Origin: Blastobasis lacticolella
Taxonomy: Eukaryota > Arthropoda > Insecta > Lepidoptera > Blastobasidae
Assembly (NCBI GenBank): GCA_905147135.1
Contig: LR990065.1
Span: forward strand, 1,302,001-1,366,000
Direction of reading: 5' to 3'
Length of the DNA: 64,000 nucleotides
Positions 51,943-62,620 of this stretch are shown here, piece after piece (position 1 is the stretch's first letter; each line of letters opens with the position of its first letter). The notes below the pieces were generated by a model, which was given only the letters and a program-made list of their open reading frames with translations, had not been told where the DNA came from and searched no databases. Position numbers and translations under genes: made by a program.

Positions 51943-52268
51943 GACCTGAACCGTCAGTTGGTTAACATGCGGTCTGCCACGCAGAGGGCCTGGGTTCGAT
52001 TCCCGGCTGAGCAGAAATTTTAATGGAGAATTTTAATTTCTGTTACGTGTCTGGGTGTTGTATGTATAATAAGTAGTCATTTAAAAATGTATTAGCAGTT
52101 TATCAGTGTTTAACATGGCAATAACCTCTCCTTTCGTGGGGGAGGCCGTACATTCTGCAGTGAACTAATATGGGCTGTGATCATTATTAGTTTTCTGGCA
52201 CCCATAACACAGGCTTTGGTTACTTTGGGGCTAGATGGCGCTGTGTGAATTGTCCAAACATATTTATT
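51943..52268 (+). mobile_element. SINE-B copy with SINE-C piece
   Basis: The head has CAGTTGGTTAACATGCGGTC, TGCCACGCAGAGGGCCTGGG and TTCGATTCCCGG (a good B box). The tail is GGCACCCATAACACAGGCTT then GGGGCTAGATGGCGCTGTG. A SINE-C fragment (CAATAACCTCTCCTTTCGTG) lies at 52110-52193 within it. Confidence 0.88.
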
Positions 52269-52489
52269 ACTTACTTTATTTAACCCTAGTAGCGCCCTCT
52301 GGTTTATTTCAAAACAGCTACACTGATTGACAATGTCCGATGTACATTGGTCAAGGACAGTGACGAGTACAAAACCGCCACTGAGTGCCCATACAGTAAC
52401 TGGCGTATGCTAGACGTTCCATATTTATCGTGAAACGTATCACAGGATTTCTAGAGAATTAGAAATCGACCGATACCGAAAACTTGACG

Positions 52490-52655
52490 ACCCGAGTGGT
52501 TCAGAGCAGAAATGGAAATGATGAATTTTAATTTCTGTTACGGGTTTGGGTACACCCAAAGTGTATGTGTTAAAAAAAAAGTATACAAGTAGTTTATCAG
52601 TTACCTAACACCCATAACACAAGCTTTGCTTACTTTGGGGCTAGATGGCGCTGTG
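52490..52655 (+). mobile_element. SINE-B copy, head lost
   Basis: AATTTTAATTTCTGTTACGG, TAACACCCATAACACAAGCT and GGGGCTAGATGGCGCTGTGT. Confidence 0.88.
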
Positions 52656-52917
52656 TTTGTATTCAATCCACCATCCGTCTCAACGATAGGTATCGCGATA
52701 AATATCGAGCATCTAGCACCCGCCTTTACAATAATATAAATATATAACGGTTAGTGTCTTTAGCTTCATACAATTACATGAGATAATATATGTACTACAC
52801 ACAGTAAATATACCTTAAGCTAAGTTATGGTTAAAACCATGTAAATACCTCCTAATACAAGTGAGCACTGTCCGTTACACTAGGTTAGCCTAAGTGTATA
52901 CACTACAGCGAGTTCAG

Positions 52918-53598
52918 TAGAGCTTGTCTAAGCTGAAATGACCCGCCCCACTACTTAATTAGTTGATTTCGATGTGTGAGTGCGAATATTAATAACGACA
53001 CTTCGTCTGTGTGGGATCGTCGAATGCTCCAATCAAACGACGCGTGCTCCTACGTTTGAGTCTCACCGGCAACTGAATGACCAATGAGGAGTTTTCCAGC
53101 AGGTATTGATAGTTGGTTTCAAAAAGCATCAATAGATGGCGCTCCTACAATTTTGGTAATCCTTTTTAAATCTGTATGATGGTTGCAGTGATTTCATGCA
53201 GCCAATTAATACTAAACTTAAAAATAAAATAGGTATTAATATAAACATAACTGTTAAAGGCTAAACGAAGTGTAAAAATAAATATTTATAGAAGTTGGCA
53301 CTTTGTTCCATTATTATTACAACCTCTAAAATTATTGAAAACTATTGACAAATACAATATTATCCGATACAAGGTACCCAGTGTTTATATCCTGTTTGCT
53401 AAGAACCTATTTCAAGCGATTATCAATTACCAAAATTGTCGGGGCGCCATCTAGTGAGTGGTTAGGAATGCTTTAGATACCTATTGGAAAACTGCTCATT
53501 ACAACGGCATTTGTATATGTATTGCGTCCATATTTTAAACTTGCTTGTGTGCGTTAATGCGATAGTGGGGCGCGTCATTTCAGCTTAGGCGAGCTCTA
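52918..53598. mobile_element. TA-flanked MITE, second copy, with insertion
   Basis: Ends TAGAGCTTGTCTAAGC and GCTTAGGCGAGCTCTA. The interior matches 3720-3974 in reverse (GTCTCACCGGCAACTGAATG, CATTACAACGGCATTTGTAT). About 395 bases not found in the first copy are inserted at 53092-53488. Confidence 0.85.
53092..53488. mobile_element. Element nested in TA-flanked MITE
   Basis: Inverted ends AGTTTTCCAGCAGGTAT and ATACCTATTGGAAAACT. Inner ACAATTTTGGTAAT and ATTACCAAAATTGT also mirror each other. Non-autonomous, family not identified. Confidence 0.65.
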
Positions 53599-53599
53599 C

Positions 53600-54414
53600 T
53601 ATTCCACTGTCACTATGTACTATATGGACGACGTCAATAAATAAGTGCAATTTAGCGCAAAATAGTCTTCATACTACTGGCTATATGGCGGTAGAGGATA
53701 TGAAATTGGACATCGACCATCTATAGTCCATCCGCGATAAGAAAATAGTGAGTCATCGTAGTCCGCCGGCCTAGCCCCGCCCCTTGACCAATAGGCTCAC
53801 AGCAAATTAGCTAACTTCGCAGTGACCAGTTGACGGCAGAAAATAAAGAAAATATCGCCGGTTGGAATAAACAGCAACCGGCGAGTTGCTGTTTATTCCA
53901 ACACCATTCCTATTCAACATTCTTAGCAACCAGTAAGCAAAGGGATATCCTTGGCCTTATTTTGATTTTGAGATAATTCAGTTGATTTTATACATTTTTA
54001 AAATAGAAATTGATTTAATTTTACTACACTGTGAAAACACCTTAATTCACTATTTTCTTAACGCGAATGCACTATAGTTGCCAGCCAACTTAACTCGCTA
54101 CTGTCCGATTGGTTTACACTACTGTAGTTATCTACTCTGCTAAACCCTTGACCAATGTAACTCAGGCATAAAGCTCCGTTTGCTATGCATAAAAGATTTG
54201 CTTTCGTTCCATTTCCCAATGCTGGTCACTAGCATAGTGCGAGGGGGGGCCTGATGACCTGAAATACAGGCTTTTTGCCTAGCTTAGGCATCAGTCTCCC
54301 ACACTTATTACATCTAAGAAATTAGCATAATGTGAATTGTAAATTACTGGGAGTAAATAAACGTTAATGCAATATGACGAATATGATGTTGTTTTAATCC
54401 TGTGCTTCTCTCCA
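53600..54414. other. Intergenic with a perfect hairpin
   Basis: GTTGGAATAAACAGCAA (53861-53877) and TTGCTGTTTATTCCAAC (53886-53902) form a 17-bp stem with an 8-base loop. No gene. A GCCTAGCTTAGGC inverted repeat lies near 54276. Confidence 0.6.
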
Positions 54415-54548
54415 TACCAAGGTTGTCTGGAAGAGATTACATTAGTGATAAGACCGCCCTTTGTACTATCTACCATATTTTTTGTATATTTACTTGTGTT
54501 CTATGGTGTGCAATAAAGAGTTTTGTATTGTATTGTATTGTATTGTAT
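54415..54548 (+). mobile_element. LINE 3' tail with (TATTG)n end
   Basis: GTCTGGAAGAGATTACATTA, GTGTGCAATAAAGAGTTTTG, then TATTG repeated about four times. The same tail is at 56010-56130. Confidence 0.85.
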
Positions 54549-55117
54549 GACCCTAATTCTAACCTTACCAATGACTAGTGTCCGACAGAAGTATCGGCCA
54601 CCTTCGGCGATACTGGATACTGGCGTGGTTTTTATTATTTTTGTCAAATAAACTGCAAGGTATTTTTCATCTCTAGATTAAATTACCTTTCTATATTGTA
54701 CAGTCCATATCAGCATTCAATCAAGTTTTCAAATCATTTATATTATTAATTGTAGCTTGTAGCCAATCTTGAACAAAATATCTTAGAGCTGTACGCCTTA
54801 GGCTTGAGCTTCAGCCAGAAATTGACCTTCGGTCGGACACTGACGACAACTCACAATCTTTATATAGAGACTGTAATAATTGAGAAAAGCACTTAACTAC
54901 TTGTAGGCAACTCTCAAATATGACAGATCGAACTTTCACATAAAATAAAAGAAAAATAAGAACAACAGATCGGAATAACCGTATTCGTAAACCGTAATAT
55001 GACCCACAAGAAATCGGAATCGGACCCACAGACGATCGGAACTGGTCGGCAACGTTCGGTTAGCTTCGCGGCATTCGCAGACCCATGGCATGGAAATATG
55101 TTGGACATACAGCATAG

Positions 55118-55572
55118 ATGGAGCCACGACCAATAGAGAACGTACACTGTCACTCTGTATACTCTATTCAAAGGACTCAATGACATTACAAAAAGCTAGA
55201 ACTAAAGAAATTGGATATAGAACTCTCATATGATAGAGATATACTCACAGCTGTAGACACAATATATATATTGTTTCTTTTTTTAATGGTGCACATAACA
55301 TGTCCAAATGGGACGGCTATAAGTTGTCATAACCACTGTTGTCAAATTTGATGGTCTTGGGGATCTTAATCTACTAACTTTTTATATGACATTGAGTAAT
55401 TTGTTAGTTATGACATTAACAGATGAGATGGACAGTATCCAAATACCCACTGCTATTGTCAAATTTGGTGGCCTTGGTGATCTCAATGACTAGGTTTTTG
55501 TATGACATTGAGTCATTTGTATAGAGTTATGACAGATTGACAGTGTAAATTCTCTATAGGTCGGGACTCCAT
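55118..55572. mobile_element. Fold-back MITE with internal tandem repeat
   Basis: Ends ATGGAGCCACGACCAATAGA and TCTATAGGTCGGGACTCCAT, with mirrored ACTGTCA and CTCAATGACAT blocks for about 80 bp. Inside, 55333-55430 and 55449-55540 are direct repeats (TTGTCAAATTTG, ATGACATTGAGT) about 117 bases apart. Confidence 0.8.
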
Positions 55573-55584
55573 TTATTTATTTTA

Positions 55585-55650
55585 TTTTTATTTATTTACA
55601 GTTTATTGTGCACAGGAAATACATAGTGAATAACAGGTAATAAATGATGA
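55585..55650 (-). mobile_element. LINE 3' tail fragment
   Basis: TTATTTACAGTTTATTGTGC then ACAGGAAATACATAG, of the same kind as 25120-25235. Confidence 0.6.
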
Positions 55651-56009
55651 TAATACATTGATGTTGTATGTCCAATATCTTTGGCAATATCAAGTCCCGA
55701 TCGTCAATCGCCATGAAGCGATTGGCATCTTGGCCATACTTAAATGCTACATACGGTTATTGGTGAGACTTTCGACAATTTAGAAGCACCTGATCCAAAT
55801 CTATTATGACATACATCATTAGGAATAATTTTGTTTACATAAAAAGCACACATAGTATATGTCAGTGACCTGGCCACTGTATTAGACAGGAAAACACAGT
55901 CAGTTACGACAGAAAGTAACGACGTTCGTGCTAAATGGATTGAGAATATTGAATTGAGAAACATTGACCTGTTGTGGGATTACATTTATCAGTGGTCGAA
56001 GCGATCTAG

Positions 56010-56130
56010 GGTGTCTGGAAGAGATCACATTAGTAATAAGACTGCCCTTTGTACTACCTACCATATTTTTTGTATCTGTACTTATGTTCTCTGGTGTGCA
56101 ATAAAGAGTTTTGTATTGTGTTGTAGTTGC
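56010..56130 (+). mobile_element. LINE 3' tail
   Basis: GTCTGGAAGAGATCACATTA, CCTTTGTACTACCTACCATA, GTGTGCAATAAAGAGTTTTG. Close to 54415-54548. Confidence 0.85.
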
Positions 56131-57571
56131 AGCGCTAAAGCGCTTAATTTTAGTTAATCAGTGATTAACTAAAGTTAGATAGTAGTGATAGTTGAAATTT
56201 AACGAAATAAATCAGTTTATTACGGGCTCGCCTTTAGAGAATTCTCTCTTGAAACTCTTGAAGTCACTGATAAAGTATTGTAAACAAACATGAAACAAAT
56301 CTAACATTACATGTGACACTGTGCACGATTATGTGACTGACAGTAATTGAAATGAACTTTCTCAAAGCCGTAAAAGAAACTAAAAAAATTATTGTCATGA
56401 AGAACAAACCATTTGTCATGAAGTAATGCTGGTAGTTGATTGAGATGTCAATGGACTTTATATTCAATCCATTTGGCACGAAAGGGCACGAACTTATATA
56501 TAAAGCTTGCAACGCTACATTGGGGCAGTATTTCATAAATCTAATATAACCTACTGCTTATATACCTTAACCTCAGATTCTTACAGAATACTATTATCGC
56601 ACTGATATATAAAATTACGAATTCGTTTAGATTTCTCTCAGTGTTTTACACTGCACCAAACTGAATTTATAATTTGTATTTTATTTAAATTTGAACCATC
56701 ACCGTACGGACCTCAGAAAACTGGGCCCTGCTGTGACTGCAAATACAGACAAATATTACTTTTATGGGTATGAAAAATAATCATCATTTCAAATAATCAA
56801 TTTTATAATGATCAAGTATAAACTAGGTACTTACTAATACTACTTAATAATTAATACAAAATTATGCAAAAGTGTGTGGTCGTATGCCATTCTAATATTG
56901 AATTGGGCGTCAGCTGGAATTTCTAAGGGCGAGCCGACAAATTTGTTTTGTTTATTTATTGTGGTCAACTGATCCCGCACGGCCTGTATTCTTGAACTCA
57001 CTTATATTCTTGTTTGAACCTATTAGTTATACTAGGTAATAGTACTAGTTATAATAGCAAACAATACTAGGGAAACTGTTAAATCATAATAAAACACAAC
57101 AAAATTCTCGAAACGCAAGAGAGACCAGCTCATATCCGTGGTGTCATTATAGTTTATACCATATAGATTGAGAATAGAGAAAATTGGGACTATCGCGCGA
57201 CTAAAATTCCACAAGATGGCACCACTGGTGTGTAAGGTCCGTTGTCAAAATACGTAGCGCTATTGGTGGGAATCAAACGCTGAAAGTTGACAGTTGGATT
57301 TCAGATAGAACAGCGTTATTTTGACAGTGACAAGATCTTACTCGACAGTGGCGCCCACTGGTGAGCACAAAACCGATAGCCCCCATTGACCTCTAGGTCG
57401 AAACTAATAAGTAAATGATCACAGCGATAGCTGTTACATTTTAAATAGTGGCATTCCTTAAAATTAGATTAAATACAACAGATTGCGACATTTTATAGCC
57501 ATTTTTCTTGAAATACTAATAGTTGTTGATCGAGAGATCAACCCACTTTTCTCAATCCATTCGACACGAAA
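56131..57571. other. AT-rich intergenic
   Basis: No supported gene, splice-bounded exon or shared repeat. Confidence 0.5.
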
Positions 57572-58199
57572 TACAGGGTGTTTCATAATACATGTATAAA
57601 GCCGTGAACTGGATGGAGTGCTAAACGTATTAAAACGATAGGTACAATTATTTTTTTCGTGCGTGGAATAGTTACCGAGAAAATGACTATCGAACTTTTT
57701 CTTTTTCAATGTCGATAATCACATTTTGAAAACGAAAGACCGCATCTCTAGAAATCAGTTGTAATAGATCACTCAAGTTCATAATCAGGTCAATCAACTG
57801 AATAATACAATTTTACCAGTTACAGATAGGATATAGGTTTTGTGCCTTTAAGTCTTTTCTACCTACCGTTTCATATGAGTTTTAAAATTCAATCTAAAGA
57901 TCACTACGATCAATACCTCAAGTGGCTGGTTAATAAAATTATTATTACAAGCAGCTCGTGAGCAGTCCGGCACAAAAACAAGACATTTCGATGTTTGTTT
58001 CTACTTTAATTTATTTGTTTTTTGTTGCCTTCAACACAATGTTGCACCTAGGTACATAGTCTTCAAACTAATTGCGAAAACACAATAAACATTAATAGGC
58101 AAAAAAGTTACAGCTTGATTTCGCGTCTGCGCCATATCTTCTATTGTACTAGGCAGTCATGACTGAAGCAGGTGGACTATGTACGGGATACTGATATCA

Positions 58200-58635
58200 C
58201 AGGGTGTCCATAAAGTACATTCACTAGATTTTAATATTTTTGGAAAGTGCAGCAAAACTACACGATATTGTTGTTATACTTTTTTGTCTATTTTTTCACT
58301 CAGTTTACATCCTGTTGAATGCATGTGGTGAGTCTTGGCACAAGTTTATGCATTTCTCGTTGAACTTTTCCGCCAGCTCCGAAATAAGGAAAGATGTCAT
58401 TTTAGTACCTATCTAATAGTAATTATTAAATTCTACTCATGTTTGAATTCAAGAAGGTGAATATTAAATTTGAATAGCTGAAAAAATACCTAGCAACACT
58501 ATTTACGTACTAGGATTTAAGCATTTAGGTTGCAGGCAACAAACATGCAGAACAGCAGATGCGTTGTCACTGTGAGGACTAAGATGAAATGCGTCATGCC
58601 TGTATTTGCACTGGCTTATTTTATGGACACCCCAC
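58200..58635. mobile_element. Possible MITE with GGGTGTCCATAAA ends
   Basis: CAGGGTGTCCATAAAGTA on the left and TTTTATGGACACCCCA on the right. The interior is AT-rich. Only the ends support it. Confidence 0.5.
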
Positions 58636-60285
58636 GTACTAGGCGCAATATTAAGGAGGTCTAAATAATCCGTTTTGTATTTTTTGGTTTCGAGGGTTCT
58701 GTACAAAAAAATATTGTAATCAATTATGATTTTAATTCAAAAGGTTCATTCATAGTTTTTACGAAAGTGCACCACCACCTAACTAATAGCAAAGTAGTCT
58801 TATTCAAATTACTGTAGCATATTAATGTAGCAAACTCTAATTAATGTAACATATTTGTCTTTTTACGAGTTTGCTTTCTCATGTCATGTCTGTCAGTCAT
58901 GTTTCAGTGTCGCGTAGGTAATCGTACCTATCGTTTTCACGAACATTTCTTATCAACTAAAATTAACTTAATGATTCTTAGTTGATGGAGCTTTACCTGT
59001 AAATATCCCATGCTTCACCCAATTGGAGAACCTAGGTCACCTAGGTGGAGCACGGACCCAAACACAATTTTAGAAATTACTGTCTAGGTTACTGTCATTG
59101 TACCAAACTACCCGATAAAATCGTGATAAGCAAATGTAGGCCATCGCCATAAGGATTATTATTAAGCCCACAGTTGGATTCGCTTGAGACTCACTTTAAC
59201 AAATAAAAAAAAATCAACATTATGGTGCAACTACCAGGAGAACATAAAACGAGAGAACATAAAAGGCGAAATATGTTAGACCCCTAAAACACGGATCCCT
59301 AAGTACGAATCCTTTTGCACGTACCGTCAAGGTCAAGGCCGGCGCCGGAGCTGTGGCGGCGCTTTTGACATCAAAATAGAAACTGAAAGCTACAAAATCT
59401 AAAAATAGAATACTTTGGCGGGCCGTTCTTTATTTTGTGGTTTGACCCACGGCGCGACTTCCATTGACGAAATTTGCCTACTTTCGCGTCGTATTCGTTC
59501 ATTCAGTTTTTAGCTTTTCGCGTGACCGAAATGATTGTTGCGTTGTAGTTGTAGGATACCTCAGTACCTATTGTGAAGATAACTGTGATAAGAGTGTTAA
59601 CGATGTGAACGAATGATTTATAGCTTCAGGTACCAGTATTAACGTAGTCTTGTCTGTGTTCAGCGTTCAACGTTTAAGTATTGTGATAATCATTATTCTG
59701 TGTATGAATGCAAGCTAGCAGTAGGCCAAACACCATGGTACCTACCTATTTACGTATTGCATAGCAACCAGAGCCTGCGTAGTGTTGTGTATCTGTGTGT
59801 ATGGAGTGTACCTACCTAGCTACGCTACGATACGAGTGCAAGCTTACTTGATAGTTAATACCTATCAGTCATCCGAGCCACAAGAAAGCAAGAAAGTATG
59901 GCACCTGACGCTGTTTGTTTTCATAAAATAACTTTAAAAAGGTACGTACCTACATGCTTTAAAGGTCTAGGTTCTAGCTAGACTTTAAGATATGCTACCT
60001 AGCTAGTACCTAATCGTAACGTTAGGAGGTTCTTTTCCGACGGGAAATAGGCAGAAAAGACAACGCTTTTATCTGTTCATGAAAACATGTAGGTATTTAG
60101 TAAAACCTGTCTGTAATCTGTTTCAACAAAACTAGTCTCATAAGTGGTTCCCTACGCTACGTAGGTCCCTAGATGAGTGAACCATTTTAGTAGGACATAG
60201 TACCTACTTATTTGTGTAGAACGATTTATCAATTGAACGAATTCTGTTTTAGTTATGTAGCTATCTTTAGTATGTTTTTCAAGAA
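58636..60285. other. Intergenic, no recognised gene
   Basis: Several TACCTACCTA words. A GC-richer stretch at 59330-59480 (GGCCGGCGCCGGAGCTGTGG) could be a promoter or first exon but has no supported frame. Confidence 0.45.
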
Positions 60286-61315
60286 CGTTGGTGGCTGGGC
60301 GGTTGAGTATCCGACGTAAGCGAGAGAGGTGCCGGGTTCGAATCCCGCTGTGGCAATGTACCAATGACTCTTTTCTGAGTTCAGTGGCGTTACTGTCATA
60401 CAAGCCCAAAAGCCGGGCTTGCCTTATAAAAATAATTATCGATAAAAAATCAAAGATAATGCGAGCGCGAAGTATTTAAAGTTCGCGCTCCTAATGCATT
60501 TCAAACTGCCGCGCCGCAAAGCAGCGCCATCGTGCGCCCAGGTTACGAAACACGATCCGAACGCACACGCAAGTTGAGGAAATTGAGACTCGGTCAGTCA
60601 TCTCGCTCGCACGCGCTGGCTTGTAAGCGGGCTTTGATTCCGGCCGGTATGTCTCTTTCTTACATATGAAAACTGTCCTATAATGAGATATAACTATACG
60701 TTTGTTTATATGGTAAATTGTACGAGACTTTAAGCCCTGCATGCGTTTGAAGTTGTACACGGATCTTTGAAATTGGCAACTTCGCGCATGCGCAGTAGGT
60801 ACGTTTGTTGAATGCTGTAATACGTACCAACTTCACTATTGTTTTGTTTGAGCCGTTTGGGCGGATAAGTAATTAGTTTTTTGTTGTGTTTGTGTTGTGT
60901 TTTGTAGTAAAAGTGATTTAATTAGATTGATTAACAATAGACGAAGTAGAGTCCCTTGTGATGGTTTAAAATGTGCACAAGTTTTGATTTGCATGGAAAA
61001 GGTAAAGTTTATAATCATTTCTCAGAAAATAACAAATTATTTCCGTAATGTGGCAAGGGGATGGATTTATTTTTAAAAACCGTAAAAACTACACAAACTT
61101 CATCTCTCGGCTTGCCTTACTCTGAACCCCTAGGCACGCCACTGTCTGAGTTATGTACATTAGTTGAAATTAACCGATGCTCCTATGGTGAGGGAAACAT
61201 CATGATGAAATCTGCAAATTCTGGCAACTGAAATTGTAACCATGATCCAATCGAGTCAGGTTCCCCTGGTAGCAGGGTCATGGAGGTTAGATGGTAGTCG
61301 CTCCACTGTAACAAA
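60286..61315 (+). mobile_element. SINE-A copy split by a hAT MITE
   Basis: The head at 60286-60381 (GGTGCCGGGTTCGAATCCCG, ATGACTCTTTTCTGAGTT) resumes at 61145 (TCTGAGTTATGTACATTAG) and ends TAGTCGCTCCACTGTAAC. Confidence 0.92.
60382..61144. mobile_element. hAT-type MITE, 763 bp
   Basis: Ends CAGTGGCGT and ACGCCACTG. The 8-bp target TCTGAGTT is duplicated exactly (60374-60381 and 61145-61152). Both features define hAT elements. There is no transposase; short frames inside are not supported. Confidence 0.93.
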
Positions 61316-61334
61316 TTCTTTTCTCTCCACAAAA

Positions 61335-61662
61335 TTATTAGACTATGGTCCATGATCTAGGATTTGGCAGATTAGGTAATTAATTGCAGTGGAGCGACTG
61401 CCATCTGACATTCCTGGCTCCAAACCCTGCTACCAAGGGAACCTGACCAGATTGGATCATGGTTACTTACACATTCAGTCGTCTGAACTGAATGTGTAAG
61501 TTTCATCACGATGATTTCCCTCACCGTAAAAGCATCGGTTAGTATTCAGCTACTGTGCATAACTTAGAAAAGAGTTAGTGGTACATGGCGGCAGTGGGAT
61601 TCGAACCCGGTACCTCACGCGTACGAGTCGGATACCGCAACCTTAGGCCACCGACGCTCCGA
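61335..61662 (-). mobile_element. SINE-A copy, reverse, near full length
   Basis: GGATTTGGCAGATTAGG, GTGGAGCGACTGCCATCTGA, CTCACCGTAAAAGCATCGGT, GGGATTCGAACCCGGTACCT, GGCCACCGACGCTCC. With the plus copy just before it, it forms a tail-to-tail SINE pair. Confidence 0.92.
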
Positions 61663-61756
61663 CTATTTAAGCATACCTACCTATCGAAAATAATTAGTGT
61701 AGGCAAGTTCCTAGTTAATTTGGTAGAGCCTATTCATAAGTAGGTAACATTTAGTA

Positions 61757-62205
61757 CGACGCCTGGTAGTAAGATGAAGGAGGTTGGTTTGTTTTGATAT
61801 GAATGGCACGAGGTTATTACTCGTCCTTATGGTGTGTACACACTCAACGTACGCCAACGAAGGGCTGTCGGCCGAATTATTTGGACTTCTAAGGTCTAAT
61901 ACTTGCATTTCGTGGTCAAGCAAACGATCTTTGGGAGTTTTGGGAACCGATTCGGGCTCGTATTTGCACGTTTGTTTGTTGGCCTTCGGTATCCGCCCAA
62001 ACTGCGATTGGATGATTACTTCTATCCGTTTGATGTTACCGCCACGCTGCACTGCGGATTGCCGGCCGGCACACGCCAACGGACAATCGTTGGCCGAACC
62101 GGGTGCGCGTCACACATCGCCCGGTGTGTACGCAGCATTAGGCTCCTGGTAGTAGGCTTGAGGAGGTTGCTTTGTTTCGATAGGGGTCGCACGAGGTTAT
62201 TAACC
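61757..62205. repeat. Direct repeat pair enclosing GC-rich DNA
   Basis: CTGGTAGTAAGATGAAGGAG, GTTGGTTTGTTTTGATA and CACGAGGTTATTA at about 61761-61821 recur at about 62146-62202 with a few changes, 385 bases apart. The DNA between includes GCCGGCCGGCACACGCC. Overlapping open frames of 122-124 codons exist in two frames and both strands, which argues against any one being real. Confidence 0.6.
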
Positions 62206-62620
62206 TGTTTTTTATATGATCATCAACTTGAAATAGAGCTGCGCTTCAACGTAGTCGATATGGTTATTTATCTTTAAAAATTAATTTTTTTTATTAAAAT
62301 TAAAATTCAATGTCCGGATAAAATGAAGTCGCCAGTGCACTCTTTGAAAGCTCTACTTTAACACCCTTTCGGCTTTATACATGTATTATGAAACACCCTG
62401 TATAATTAGGGGACCGGGTTGACCCCTTCTAAATGAGCCGGGGTTGAAGCCAAGTTGACCTCTGATTTGTAATGTTTTAAAAAGAGACTCAGATTCCACA
62501 GTTTATCAAAATTTGCAGAAAATATCGCTGGCTACAACTAGTACTTCATAAATACTAATCGTTTTTCGATGACAAGTCTGCGGTTACGACAATTTGGACA
62601 CCCAAAGACTCAACACTTCT
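62206..62620. other. 3' flank of the acidic-protein gene
   Basis: AT-rich, including the right inverted end that stops at 62402. No coding. Confidence 0.5.

Larger units (their letters stand above)
57572..62402. mobile_element. TA-flanked inverted ends, 4.8 kb apart
   Basis: TACAGGGTGTTTCATAATAC continuing ATGTATAAAGCCG at 57572 is mirrored exactly at 62370-62402 (33 bases). TA lies at both ends. No transposase is seen between, so this may be one large, heavily interrupted element or two independent solo ends of one MITE family. Confidence 0.45.

Noticed and set aside
60491..60760. 89-codon reverse frame within the hAT MITE
   Set aside because: The element is non-autonomous and the frame has no transposase motif.
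61784..62277. Two overlapping plus-strand frames of 122-124 codons, plus one reverse
   Set aside because: Three long frames over the same GC-rich repeat, none with a known domain or splice evidence.
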